64,000 bases of DNA from the NCBI RefSeq assembly GCF_041295575.1, contig NZ_CP160452.1:1054001-1118000 (forward strand), read 5' to 3'. Under the pieces are notes generated by a model. That model was not told the DNA's origin. It ran no database searches and saw only the letters and a list, made by a program, of their open reading frames with translations. A program made the position numbers and the translations under genes. Within the stretch, counting starts at the first letter, position 1. Every line of letters begins with the position of its first letter. Below are positions 1 to 7,716 of the stretch, piece after piece. The stretch is from Sporosarcina pasteurii. GTDB lineage: Bacteria > Bacillota > Bacilli > Bacillales_A > Planococcaceae.

Positions 1-526
1 GAGAAATCTTCTAATCACTAGCGCTTTACTTTGATGCATTAATGAAGGAATCATGTAGGTATGTAACAAATTTATAGTGGAATACCTTCAATCATAATAA
101 AATTCATTGATTAGACATAATCCTATTTATTCTATATATGGAATTAATTAACTGGAAATAGAATTGATAGACATATAACCCATTTAATTCCAGTATGCAT
201 AAAGTGTGTTGCTAAATTAACAAATAAACATTCTTTTTATTGATAAATGATATAAACATGATAAGTGATTGGGTTGTAAATTTATCTAATTTTCCAGTAA
301 AAGATTTGCTTTTAATCCGAATTTCCAGTATTTCTAGATAAAAATAAAAGTTTTTTATTTATTTTTATAATCGTGATGAGTGCCTTAGCTACGTAGGTTT
401 AAAGAAGCTTGACTTTTTCAGAAACGTCTGTTTTTAAACGAAAACGATTTGAAGTTTAAAAATAGCTATGTTAAGTTTTTAAACATACACAAATTGCTTG
501 TGTCGAATACAAACAGGGGGAGAAAC
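1..526 (+). promoter_or_regulatory. AT-rich upstream region of the ehu operon with repeated TTCCAGT motif
   Basis: There is no convincing gene in this stretch. It is very AT-rich and carries the octamer TTCCAGTA three times on the plus strand (188-195, 292-299, 323-330), plus a related ACTGGAAA in reverse orientation at 151-158. Such spacing could be operator copies for a regulator of the ectoine uptake genes, but no regulator gene is visible in the window, so this is inference. A weak catabolite-control-like palindrome lies at 439-452 with two mismatches and is not claimed. The open frame upstream of 527 has no ribosome binding site and was excluded from ehuB. Confidence 0.35.
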
Positions 527-1408
527 ATGAAGAAGATTTCTTTGGGAATTATGATGTTCACGCTACTGTTATTCGTAGCAGCGTGTGGCAATGGTGATGG
601 AAATGCGTCAGGGGAAAAGAATGTCTTAGAAGAGCTTCAAGAAAAAGGAAAAGTCACAGTCGGTTTTGCAAATGAAAAACCGTATGCATATGAAGAAGAT
701 GGGGAATTAAAAGGTGCAGCTGTTGAAATTGCAAAGGAAGTATTAGGAAATTTAGGGATTGAAGAAGTGGAAGGTCAACTATCTGAATTTGGGAACCTTA
801 TTCCCGGTTTAAATGCCGGAAAATTCGATCTAGTTACTGCTGGAATGGCGATTACACCAGATCGTTGCGAAAATGTGGCTTTTGGAGAACCTGAAATTCA
901 GTACGGGGAAGGGTTAATTGTAAGCGCTGGCAATCCGGAAAATCTTTTTAGTTATAAAGATATTGCTGCTAATCCAGATATTAAAGTTGCAGTCATGAGT
1001 GGTGCAACAGAAATAGATTTTTTACTTCGTGAAGGAGTGGAAGATCGTCAAATTGTTAGAGTTCCAGATATACCAGCATCGTTCTCCGCTGTTGAATCGG
1101 GGAGAGCCCATGCGACAACTGGTACTGAGATGACCATTAAAATGGCTTTAGAATCGGCAAACGCTGACAAACTTGAATTTGTCGAAGGCTTCGAACAACC
1201 GGAAATCGAGGGGGTTCCAAGTTACGGTGCTGCTGCATTCCGTACAGATAATGAAGACCTGAGAAAAGCGTATAACGAAGAATTAGCTAAATTGAAGGAA
1301 GCAGGTAAAATTGCAGAACTAATTGAGCCTTCTGGTTTTAGTGCAGAAATGAATGTAGTGGACAATGACCTAACAACTGCAAGTATTTGTAGTGGTGAAA
1401 AATACTAA
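527..1408 (+). CDS. ehuB: ectoine/hydroxyectoine ABC transporter substrate-binding lipoprotein EhuB
   Basis: This 293-aa lipoprotein is the extracytoplasmic receptor of an importer for the compatible solutes ectoine and hydroxyectoine. The start at ATG 527 follows a GGGGGAG box and gives a lipoprotein signal peptide with lipobox VAAC near residue 20; the frame is open back to 449 but lacks a ribosome binding site. The mature part is a family-3 solute-binding fold (GKVTVGFANEKPYAY at the start, LIPGLNAGKFDLVTAGMAI in the middle). The C-terminus, with the LTTxxxCxG pattern, is typical of EhuB rather than of general amino acid receptors. It is the first gene of four in EhuBCDA order. The substrate call rests on recalled family resemblance; a polar amino acid receptor is the alternative. 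Confidence 0.82.
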   Translation: MKKISLGIMMFTLLLFVAACGNGDGNASGEKNVLEELQEKGKVTVGFANEKPYAYEEDGELKGAAVEIAKEVLGNLGIEEVEGQLSEFGNLIPGLNAGKFDLVTAGMAITPDRCENVAFGEPEIQYGEGLIVSAGNPENLFSYKDIAANPDIKVAVMSGATEIDFLLREGVEDRQIVRVPDIPASFSAVESGRAHATTGTEMTIKMALESANADKLEFVEGFEQPEIEGVPSYGAAAFRTDNEDLRKAYNEELAKLKEAGKIAELIEPSGFSAEMNVVDNDLTTASICSGEKY

Positions 1409-1416
1409 TTGCTTTT

Positions 1417-1448
1417 AAAGGGTCATGCCAGTTTAGGTCTGACCCTTT
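1417..1448 (+). other. intercistronic stem-loop between ehuB and ehuC
   Basis: A perfect 9-bp inverted repeat (AAAGGGTCA at 1417-1425, TGACCCTTT at 1440-1448) with a 14-base loop lies just after the ehuB stop. There is no long T run behind it, so it should be at most a weak terminator. In importer operons a hairpin placed after the binding-protein gene commonly protects the upstream mRNA and lowers downstream expression, giving excess receptor over membrane subunits. That role here is inference from position. Confidence 0.6.
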
Positions 1449-1481
1449 CTTGCATTGATAAGGGAAAATGGGGATGTGTTT

Positions 1482-2144
1482 ATGAGCACGATAAATGAAA
1501 TTTCACTCGTTTTACTGAAGGGGATAAAAGTTACACTGATTGTGTTAGTTTTTTCAATTCTATTTTCAACATTGATTGCGCTGATTGCTGGTCTTTCCAG
1601 GTCGTCTAGCAATTTGCTCATCAATAAATTTACTGGGTTTTACGTAGAAGTATTCCGCGGCACCTCCTTAATCGTTCAGTTATTTTGGTTTTCTTATGCG
1701 TTGCCTGGTTTGTTTAATATCCATTTGGGCAGTGACATTTGGGCAGGAATTCTTGCAATCTCTTTAAACTATGGTGCCTATATGTCCGAAATCGTGCGGG
1801 GATCAATCGCCGCAGTAGCACCAGGGCAAACAGAAGCATCGATTGCACTGAATATGTCAAAATTCCAACGGATGCGTATCGTTATTTTACCGCAAGCTGT
1901 CCGTATGATGCTTCCGGAATACGGAAACTACTTAATTCAAATTTTAAAAGCAACCTCATTAGTGTCACTGATAGGCTTAACGGACATTTTATATTACGGT
2001 AATATTTACCGGAGCACGCATTTGTCTGAGGCGCCTGCTGTCTATTTGGTTGTTCTCGTATTCTATTTCATCTTGGCACTCCCGTTAATCGCATTTACAC
2101 GCAAGATGGAAGTTGTGTCTAAGAAAGGAGTTGCTCAAGGGTGA
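1482..2144 (+). CDS. ehuC: ectoine/hydroxyectoine ABC transporter permease EhuC
   Basis: This 220-aa inner membrane permease of the polar amino acid (HisM/GlnP) type forms the channel with EhuD. ATG 1482 was chosen because GGGGATG precedes it; an in-frame TTG at 1455 has no ribosome binding site and lies in the 3' arm region of the preceding hairpin. About five membrane helices are visible, the first near residues 12-40. The EAA-loop for contact with the ATPase appears as EASIALNMSKFQRMRIVILPQA around residues 118-139. It overlaps the next permease gene by 4 bases, indicating coupled translation. Paralogy with EhuD is typical of the family. Confidence 0.8.
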   Translation: MSTINEISLVLLKGIKVTLIVLVFSILFSTLIALIAGLSRSSSNLLINKFTGFYVEVFRGTSLIVQLFWFSYALPGLFNIHLGSDIWAGILAISLNYGAYMSEIVRGSIAAVAPGQTEASIALNMSKFQRMRIVILPQAVRMMLPEYGNYLIQILKATSLVSLIGLTDILYYGNIYRSTHLSEAPAVYLVVLVFYFILALPLIAFTRKMEVVSKKGVAQG

Positions 2145-2830
2145 TTTGGAGTTGGGAAGTATTTTTTGATGTGATTCCTATTATATTTAAGGGCATGTGG
2201 ATAACACTTGGTTTGACAATCGCTTGTTACCTCTTTGCTGTCATCTTCGGATTCTTCTGGTTGCTTATGGACCAAGTTCCTTCAAAAGTGTTTAGATGGA
2301 CTGTCAGATGGATTGCAGAATTCATCAGGTCAACACCTCCACTTGTACAATTATTTTTTATTTACTATGCATGGCCAATGGTGCCCGTTGTCGGCGTTTC
2401 ACTGAATCCTTTCGCAGCCGCAATTTTAGGGCTTGGTATTCATTTTAGTACGTATTTATCTGAAGTGTACCGGTCCGGAATTGAATCCGTTGAAAAAGGA
2501 CAATGGGAAGCGGCGACAGCACTTAATTTATCAACAAGTCAAAAATGGTTAAAGGTGATTTTACCGCAAGCCATTCCACCGACAATTCCAATGCTCGGAA
2601 ACTATTTAATAATCATGTTCAAAGAAGTTCCGTTAGCTTCGACTATTGGCGTTGTTGCCATGCTGCATTTAGCAAATGATTATGGCGCGCAGTATTACAA
2701 ATATGTAGAGCCATTAACAGTCGTGGCGCTGTTCTTCTTATTATTAAGTTATCCATCGGCTTTACTTATTAAGAAATTGGAAATTAAATTTAATCGACGT
2801 TTTGATAAAAAATATGTGACCGAATCATAA
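2141..2830 (+). CDS. ehuD: ectoine/hydroxyectoine ABC transporter permease EhuD
   Basis: This 229-aa second permease subunit has multiple hydrophobic helices and the EAA-type loop EAATALNLSTSQKWLKVILPQA near residues 125-147, which docks on the ATPase EhuA. The GTG start at 2141 overlaps the ehuC stop (GTGA) and is preceded by AAGAAAGGAG at 2121-2130, a strong site. It shares the HisM-type inner membrane domain with EhuC. Its place directly before the ATPase gene fits a complete EhuBCDA importer. Confidence 0.8.
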   Translation: MIWSWEVFFDVIPIIFKGMWITLGLTIACYLFAVIFGFFWLLMDQVPSKVFRWTVRWIAEFIRSTPPLVQLFFIYYAWPMVPVVGVSLNPFAAAILGLGIHFSTYLSEVYRSGIESVEKGQWEAATALNLSTSQKWLKVILPQAIPPTIPMLGNYLIIMFKEVPLASTIGVVAMLHLANDYGAQYYKYVEPLTVVALFFLLLSYPSALLIKKLEIKFNRRFDKKYVTES

Positions 2831-2845
2831 GGAGTTTGAGTTTAT

Positions 2846-3634
2846 ATGGGAGCACCAATTGCAAAGTATCGCGATGTACACAAATCTTTTGGCGAAGTCG
2901 AAGTATTAAAAGGAATCGACCTAGACATTGGGCCTTCAGAGAAAGTTGCGCTCATTGGGCCAAGTGGATCAGGTAAAACAACCATCATTCGTTTATTAAT
3001 GACGTTGGAAGACCCAACTTCAGGCACAATTGAAGTCAATGGCAAAAACTTATGGCATATGGAAAGTAAAAACGGGCTTGTTCCAGCAAATGAGAAATAC
3101 TTGAGGGAAGTTCGTGGGGATATCGGGATGGTATTTCAGCACTTTAATTTATTTCCTCATATGACAATCTTGGAAAATTGTATGACTGCGCCGATTCATG
3201 TGAAGAAAGAAAGGAAAGAAACAGCAAAAAAGCGTTCACTTGAGATGTTGGAAAAAGTGGGGCTTGGGGATAAAGTAGACCTTTATCCGAACCAATTATC
3301 AGGCGGTCAAAAACAACGCGTGGCGATGGCAAGAGCTTTAGTTATGAAGCCGAAAATTATGCTGTTTGACGAAGTGACATCTGCATTGGACCCCGAATTA
3401 GTCGGTGAAGTGTTGGAAGTGATCCGGGACATTGCGAAAGAAGGGGAAATGGCGATGGTCCTCGTGACACATGAAATGGACTTTGCGCTCGATATCGCAG
3501 ACCGTGTCCTCTTTTTAAACGATGGAGTCATTGAAGCAGATGGTCCGCCATCGGAAATTATTGAAAATCCAGAGAGTGAACGTTTACAGGATTTCCTCAG
3601 TCGCTTTACGTCCAGTAATGGGAATCAATCTTAA
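2846..3634 (+). CDS. ehuA: ectoine/hydroxyectoine ABC transporter ATP-binding protein EhuA
   Basis: This 262-aa cytoplasmic ATPase powers the importer. Walker A is GPSGSGKT at residues 38-45, the Q-loop lies in VFQHFNLFPHM, the ABC signature LSGGQ is near residue 152, Walker B is IMLFDE with the following TSALDP D-loop, and the switch histidine lies in LVTHEMDFA. These are all intact and match the polar amino acid uptake (PAAT) class. The ATG at 2846 has AAGGAG at 2829-2834. It ends the operon and is followed within 10 bases by a strong terminator. Confidence 0.83.
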   Translation: MGAPIAKYRDVHKSFGEVEVLKGIDLDIGPSEKVALIGPSGSGKTTIIRLLMTLEDPTSGTIEVNGKNLWHMESKNGLVPANEKYLREVRGDIGMVFQHFNLFPHMTILENCMTAPIHVKKERKETAKKRSLEMLEKVGLGDKVDLYPNQLSGGQKQRVAMARALVMKPKIMLFDEVTSALDPELVGEVLEVIRDIAKEGEMAMVLVTHEMDFALDIADRVLFLNDGVIEADGPPSEIIENPESERLQDFLSRFTSSNGNQS

Positions 3635-3641
3635 AAAAATG

Positions 3642-3689
3642 ACAGCCTTGATTTGATGTTTTTTATTAAATTAAGGCTGTTTTGTTTTT
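3642..3689 (+). terminator. Rho-independent terminator of the ehu operon
   Basis: The inverted repeat ACAGCCTT(GATTT) / (AAATT)AAGGCTGT spans 3642-3680 and is followed by the T-rich tail TTTTGTTTTT. It begins 8 bases after the ehuA stop. Confidence 0.85.
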
Positions 3690-3763
3690 GGGGAAATAAG
3701 TTTCTTCCATATAAGTCCTAATATTCATGATCGTAGTGAGAGGAAAAGAAAAGAGGTATCACC

Positions 3764-3844
3764 ATGCGACAACAGCGTAGAATATACATAATAACGAATT
3801 CCTTTTACGATAAGGTGGTTATTTCCATCAATTTCATGCGATAA
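3764..3844 (+). CDS. possible 26-aa leader peptide upstream of dbpA
   Basis: A short frame, starting MRQQRRIYIITNSFYD, begins at ATG 3764 behind a good AAGAGGTATCACC ribosome binding site and ends 27 bases before dbpA. It is basic at the start and hydrophobic after. It could be a leader peptide coupled to dbpA translation, or chance. I recognise no homologue, and support is limited to the ribosome binding site and position. Confidence 0.25.
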   Translation: MRQQRRIYIITNSFYDKVVISINFMR

Positions 3845-3871
3845 TGGACAAAGAATGAGAGGTTAAAATAC

Positions 3872-5308
3872 ATGACATTTCGAGATTATCGTTTAAGTAA
3901 AGAAATTAGGAGAGCGCTGGATCAGCTTGGCTATACGGAACCGACAGAAGTTCAAGCGAAGGTGATTCCAACCGCGCTCGAGCGGACTGATTTGATTGTT
4001 AAATCGCAAACAGGAAGCGGGAAGACGGCGGCTTTTGCCATTCCAATTTGTGAAAAGGTGGCGTGGGAAGAGAACAAACCGCAAGCGCTGATTTTGACAC
4101 CGACGCGGGAACTTGCGGATCAGGTGAAGGAAGACGTGACGAATATCGGTCGTTTCAAGCGGATTAAGGCGGCGGCCGTATACGGAAAACATCCATTTCG
4201 CTATCAACAAGAAGAGCTACGGCAAAAATGCCACATCGTAGTTGGGACCCCAGGGCGTGTATTGGATCATATCGAACGCGGAACGCTCGTGCTTTCTGAA
4301 ATCGACTTTTTCGTTCTGGATGAAGCAGATGAAATGCTCAATATGGGGTTCATTGATCAAGTTGAAGCAATTATGAAGGCACTTCCAAAAGAGAGAACAA
4401 CGATGCTGTTTTCTGCGACGCTTCCAGAAGATATCGACAGATTGTGCCGTCAATATATGAAAGCACCAGAGAGTATCGAGATTGCGTCAACTGTCACGTT
4501 AACGGACCAGATTGACCATTCTGTAATCGTTGTGAAAGAGCAACAAAAGCCCGATTTATTACGCGATGTAACCGTCGTTGAAAACCCCGACAGCTGTATC
4601 ATTTTCTGCCGGACGAAAGATCGGGTTGATGAAGTGACCGAACAACTGGAAAAGCACCATTATCCATGCGACCAACTACACGGCGGGATGACCCAGGAAG
4701 ATCGGTTTGCTGTGATGGATGACTTCAAAAGCGGTGGGTTCCGCTATCTCGTTGCTACGGACGTAGCGGCACGGGGCATCGACATCGATCATATAACCCA
4801 TGTGATTAATTACGATATTCCGCTTGAAAATGAAAGTTACGTGCACCGTGTCGGCAGAACTGGACGCGCAGGCAGAAACGGGACGGCTATTTCATTCGTC
4901 ACACCCCGCGAAGATCACGTGCTAGCGGAAATCGAAGCATACATCGGTTTTGAAATCGAGCGCCGGGAAGCACCGACACCGCAAGCGGTTAAAGCAGCGA
5001 TGGACGCATTCACCGAAAAGTTGGAAAAACGTCCGCAATTGAAAAAGAGCAAAAGTGAACGGGTGAACAAGGATATTTTAAAGTTGTATTTTAACGGCGG
5101 CAAAAGGAAAAAACTCCGCGCATTCGACTTTGTCGGTACAATTACAAGTATCCCTGGGATTTCCGGTGAAGACATCGGTATTATCAAAATCCAAGATACC
5201 GAGACGTATATTGATATACTAAATGGCAAAGGGCAACTTGTTTTGGATGCAATGCAGGAGAAAACGGTAAAAGGGAAACAGTTGAAGGTGCATAAGGCTA
5301 GGAAATGA
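3872..5308 (+). CDS. dbpA: ATP-dependent RNA helicase DbpA (YxiN type)
   Basis: This 478-aa DEAD-box RNA helicase is expected to act on 23S rRNA during large-subunit assembly. The Q-motif glutamine lies in TEVQAKVIP (residue about 29), Walker A is QTGSGKT near 47-53, the DEAD motif is in VLDEADEML near 149, SAT is in FSATLP, and motif VI is [11 protein letters not shown] near 330. The last 75 residues (from [13 protein letters not shown]) form the DbpA-type RNA-binding RRM that recognises hairpin 92 of 23S rRNA. Length is as for Bacillus YxiN. ATG 3872 follows GAGAGG. It is monocistronic with a downstream terminator at 5415. Confidence 0.9.
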   Translation: MTFRDYRLSKEIRRALDQLGYTEPTEVQAKVIPTALERTDLIVKSQTGSGKTAAFAIPICEKVAWEENKPQALILTPTRELADQVKEDVTNIGRFKRIKAAAVYGKHPFRYQQEELRQKCHIVVGTPGRVLDHIERGTLVLSEIDFFVLDEADEMLNMGFIDQVEAIMKALPKERTTMLFSATLPEDIDRLCRQYMKAPESIEIASTVTLTDQIDHSVIVVKEQQKPDLLRDVTVVENPDSCIIFCRTKDRVDEVTEQLEKHHYPCDQLHGGMTQEDRFAVMDDFKSGGFRYLVATDVAARGIDIDHITHVINYDIPLENESYVHRVGRTGRAGRNGTAISFVTPREDHVLAEIEAYIGFEIERREAPTPQAVKAAMDAFTEKLEKRPQLKKSKSERVNKDILKLYFNGGKRKKLRAFDFVGTITSIPGISGEDIGIIKIQDTETYIDILNGKGQLVLDAMQEKTVKGKQLKVHKARK

Positions 5309-5322
5309 TTGGGAAATACTCA

Positions 5323-5392
5323 TCAGTGTCACCACTTAGTCATGCATAGTAGAACCGAGATTAATGCAGACCTTTTAAACTGACTACAGTAA
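5323..5392. repeat. 57-bp degenerate repeat, copy A
   Basis: The stretch beginning AGTGTCACCACTTAGTCATG in this interval aligns without long gaps to 9485-9541 (about 70 percent identical over 57 bases by eye), including shared blocks TCATGC, TAGTAG and TTTATAAACT/TTTTAAACT. Both copies lie between genes. No coding frame is conserved between them, so it is listed as a dispersed intergenic repeat of unknown role. Confidence 0.5.
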
Positions 5393-5414
5393 ATAATTAT
5401 CCAACTGGAAATTG

Positions 5415-5450
5415 AAGAACAGCTGTAATTAAAAGCTGTTCTTTTATTTT
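5415..5450 (+). terminator. Rho-independent terminator downstream of dbpA
   Basis: The perfect 10-bp stem AAGAACAGCT (5415-5424) / AGCTGTTCTT (5434-5443) is followed by TTATTTT. It lies about 105 bases after dbpA and before the XRE gene. Because both flanks are T/A-rich it may work in both directions. Confidence 0.8.
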
Positions 5451-5540
5451 GATCTACTGTCAAAAATACACACCTATTTGTCATGTATAATTGACACTTG
5501 TTAATGTATATCATACATTGAAAGTATTGGAGGAGATGTG

Positions 5541-5738
5541 ATGTCAAAGAATTTACGCTTAAAATCTGCGCGCGCGGCGAAAGATTTGTCGCAGGCGAAG
5601 TTGGCTGATGCGGTGGGTGTAACGCGTCAAACAATGAATGCGATTGAGAACGGTGACTATAACCCTTCATTGAATCTTTGCATTGCGATTTGTAAGACGT
5701 TAGGCGTTACATTGAATGATTTGTTTTGGGAGGAATGA
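5541..5738 (+). CDS. XRE-family helix-turn-helix regulator (YgzD/YozG type)
   Basis: This is a 65-aa stand-alone HTH protein of the Cro/CI class. It consists almost only of the DNA-binding domain: LRLKSARAAKDLSQAKLADAV, then the recognition helix GVTRQTMNAIENG, then NPSLNLCIAICKTLGVTLNDLFW. ATG 5541 was preferred to GTG 5538 because GGAGGAG at 5529-5535 is spaced better for it. It lies 3 bases before a small membrane protein gene, a pairing common in Bacillales where the regulator controls its own two-gene operon. The target is unknown. Confidence 0.85.
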   Translation: MSKNLRLKSARAAKDLSQAKLADAVGVTRQTMNAIENGDYNPSLNLCIAICKTLGVTLNDLFWEE

Positions 5739-5741
5739 AGA

Positions 5742-6188
5742 ATGAAAAATAAAGATTACGATGAATTTCAGCTTGCCAACAGACATCGCATTGCTTTTCA
5801 GACGCTATTTATTACGTTTGTAGTCATTATGATTAATGGCTATGTAAAATTTATTTATGGGAATTGGGCTGATCCTTTGCTTGAAATGATGATAACGGTT
5901 CTTATACCTGGTATGTATTTTACGATCATGTCCATTGCAAAGAATGCTTACTTACGACAGAAAGATCATCCAATTGTTTTTATTGTGATGATGGGAATGG
6001 CTACCATTCTCAGTGGCGCAGCAGTTATTTCGAGTATAATGAGTGGAATCTTAGAACTCGTCGAGGATGGACAACTGACAAATCAAGTCGGAAGTCTATT
6101 GCTCACAATATATGCCGGAAGTACGACAGTTGCTTTGCTTATGCGCAGTATGAAAAACAGGAGAGTTTTTGCGAATGAAGAATCGTAA
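5742..6188 (+). CDS. small integral membrane protein co-transcribed with XRE regulator
   Basis: This 148-aa protein has four predicted membrane helices (about residues 16-38, 46-65, 78-100 and 117-136) and short charged tails. ATG 5742 follows GGAGGAATGAAGA. It resembles the uncharacterised Bacillus membrane proteins that accompany small XRE regulators (DUF6773-like by memory; not certain). It has no catalytic motif I recognise. Its stop codon overlaps the start of a further small gene, so the three genes probably form one transcript. Confidence 0.7.
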   Translation: MKNKDYDEFQLANRHRIAFQTLFITFVVIMINGYVKFIYGNWADPLLEMMITVLIPGMYFTIMSIAKNAYLRQKDHPIVFIVMMGMATILSGAAVISSIMSGILELVEDGQLTNQVGSLLLTIYAGSTTVALLMRSMKNRRVFANEES

Positions 6189-6343
6189 TGAGTACTTATG
6201 CGCGATGCATGAGGGGAGAGTTTGACTGGAACTTATGGATTGTTTTGTTGATAGGTAGAACAATTGGTCATTTAGTAATCGCCTTTGTTAGAGAACCTAT
6301 TGAAGAAAATAAACACGATAAAAAACCTAGATATTCTAAATAG
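6188..6343 (+). CDS. 51-aa putative small membrane protein, translationally coupled
   Basis: The ATG at 6188 overlaps the preceding stop (TAATG) and opens a 51-codon frame; an internal ATG at 6209 gives a 44-aa alternative. The product has one hydrophobic stretch (WIVLLIGRTIGHLVIAFV) followed by a charged lysine-rich tail ending KPRYSK, a layout seen in many small Bacillus membrane proteins. There is no strong ribosome binding site, so expression would depend on coupling to the upstream gene. Function is unknown. Confidence 0.5.
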   Translation: MSTYARCMRGEFDWNLWIVLLIGRTIGHLVIAFVREPIEENKHDKKPRYSK

Positions 6344-6388
6344 TTTTCCAGGGGCTTGGTGCTGTCGCTATTTAAAGGAGAGAATATT

Positions 6389-7630
6389 ATGCTAGTTGAT
6401 GAATTTGATGTATTTTTGTTTGATTTAGATGGAGTGATTTATATAGGACCTGAACCACTTCCAGGTGCAGTAGAATCGCTCAAACGTCTGCGGCAAGATA
6501 AGAAAGATATTCGGTTTTTAACAAATAATCCAATTACAACACGTGAAAAAACGGCAAAAAGGTTAAATAGTCTTGGAATAGAAGCAAGCAGCGAAGAAGT
6601 AATTACATCAAGTTGGGCCACTGCTCAATATTTACAGAATGAAAAGATTAGAACCGCATTTGTTTTAGGTGATGAAAATTTAAAATGGGAATGTCAACAG
6701 GTAGGTATTAACATTGACGATCAAAACGATGTTGAAGCTGTTGTTGTCGGGTATGACAGTGATGTTTCTTTTCGAGACATCGAACATGCAACAAGATTAA
6801 TTTATAAAGGCGCAAAATTTGTTGCGACAAATGATGATCGAACATATCCGGCTCCAGAAGGTCCCTTACCTGCTAGTGGAACTATGGTAGAGGCGGTTCG
6901 AGTAGCAACAGGGAAGAGACCTGTTATTGTAGGAAAACCATACCCTTATATGTTTAATAAAGCCATTGAATCTTTCGCCCCGTCCTCTAGAATCGTAATG
7001 GTGGGCGACAATCCGTACACAGATGTTTTAGGGGCACATCAAGCAGGAATACCATCCATTTTAATATCAGATCAAAAGACAAATAAATTTCCATCTGCTA
7101 GGGATTTTCGTAATCCAGATGCTACAATACCGAATTTAAAAGGTTTATTTGATAATACTATTAAAATTAAAAAATGGATTTCTCCTGCCTTTTCTTGGCC
7201 TGATCATATTAAAGCGGGAGTAGCAGGCATTATATTTGATAAGACTCAGCGCGTTCTCCTAATGAAGCGTGCAGAAGACGGCTTATGGGGTATTCCTTCG
7301 GGCCGTGTAGAACCGGGAGAAACTGTAGAAGAGGCAATCATCAGAGAAATTAGTGAAAAAACGGGTTTAAAAGTTATAGTTAATCAGTTAATCGGAGTTT
7401 ATTCTGATCCTGTTTCCCAAGTGTTTTCGTATCCAAACGGGAAAGTAAGTCACTTTATTACAACTTATTTCGAATGTGAAGTTGTGGGAGGAACTCTAAT
7501 TAAGGAAAATGAAGAAATAGTAGATGTGAATTATTTTGATCTGAATCATTTACCGGAAAATCTCTCACGTATGCATCCAAGATGGCTTAAAGATGCATTA
7601 GATAAAGAACAAATTTCTTATATCCGTTAA
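6389..7630 (+). CDS. HAD-IIA phosphatase fused to a Nudix hydrolase domain
   Basis: This 413-aa cytoplasmic protein joins two hydrolase domains. Residues about 5-255 are a NagD-like HAD-IIA phosphatase: motif I FDLDGV with D12 and D14, motif II LTNN, the motif III lysine in VGKP, and motif IV MVGDNPYTD. Residues about 275-400 are a Nudix domain with box residues G305, E311, R319, E320 and E323, but the last glutamate of the usual EE pair is lysine (K324). ATG 6389 follows AAAGGAG (6374-6380); the upstream frame from 6356 lacks a site. HAD-Nudix fusions suggest cleavage of a nucleotide-type diphosphate followed by dephosphorylation; the substrate is unknown and Nudix activity may be weakened. 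Confidence 0.85.
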   Translation: MLVDEFDVFLFDLDGVIYIGPEPLPGAVESLKRLRQDKKDIRFLTNNPITTREKTAKRLNSLGIEASSEEVITSSWATAQYLQNEKIRTAFVLGDENLKWECQQVGINIDDQNDVEAVVVGYDSDVSFRDIEHATRLIYKGAKFVATNDDRTYPAPEGPLPASGTMVEAVRVATGKRPVIVGKPYPYMFNKAIESFAPSSRIVMVGDNPYTDVLGAHQAGIPSILISDQKTNKFPSARDFRNPDATIPNLKGLFDNTIKIKKWISPAFSWPDHIKAGVAGIIFDKTQRVLLMKRAEDGLWGIPSGRVEPGETVEEAIIREISEKTGLKVIVNQLIGVYSDPVSQVFSYPNGKVSHFITTYFECEVVGGTLIKENEEIVDVNYFDLNHLPENLSRMHPRWLKDALDKEQISYIR

Positions 7631-7716
7631 AAAACGTGAACACTGACTTTTGGAAGCTAAATAAATTTTTCGTACAGGTACCTTTTACTATTTAACAGGA
7701 AGGTGGATTCATTTAT

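Noticed and set aside
439-452. CcpA cre-like site before ehuB
   Set aside because: Two mismatches at conserved positions of the palindrome; not better than chance in AT-rich DNA.
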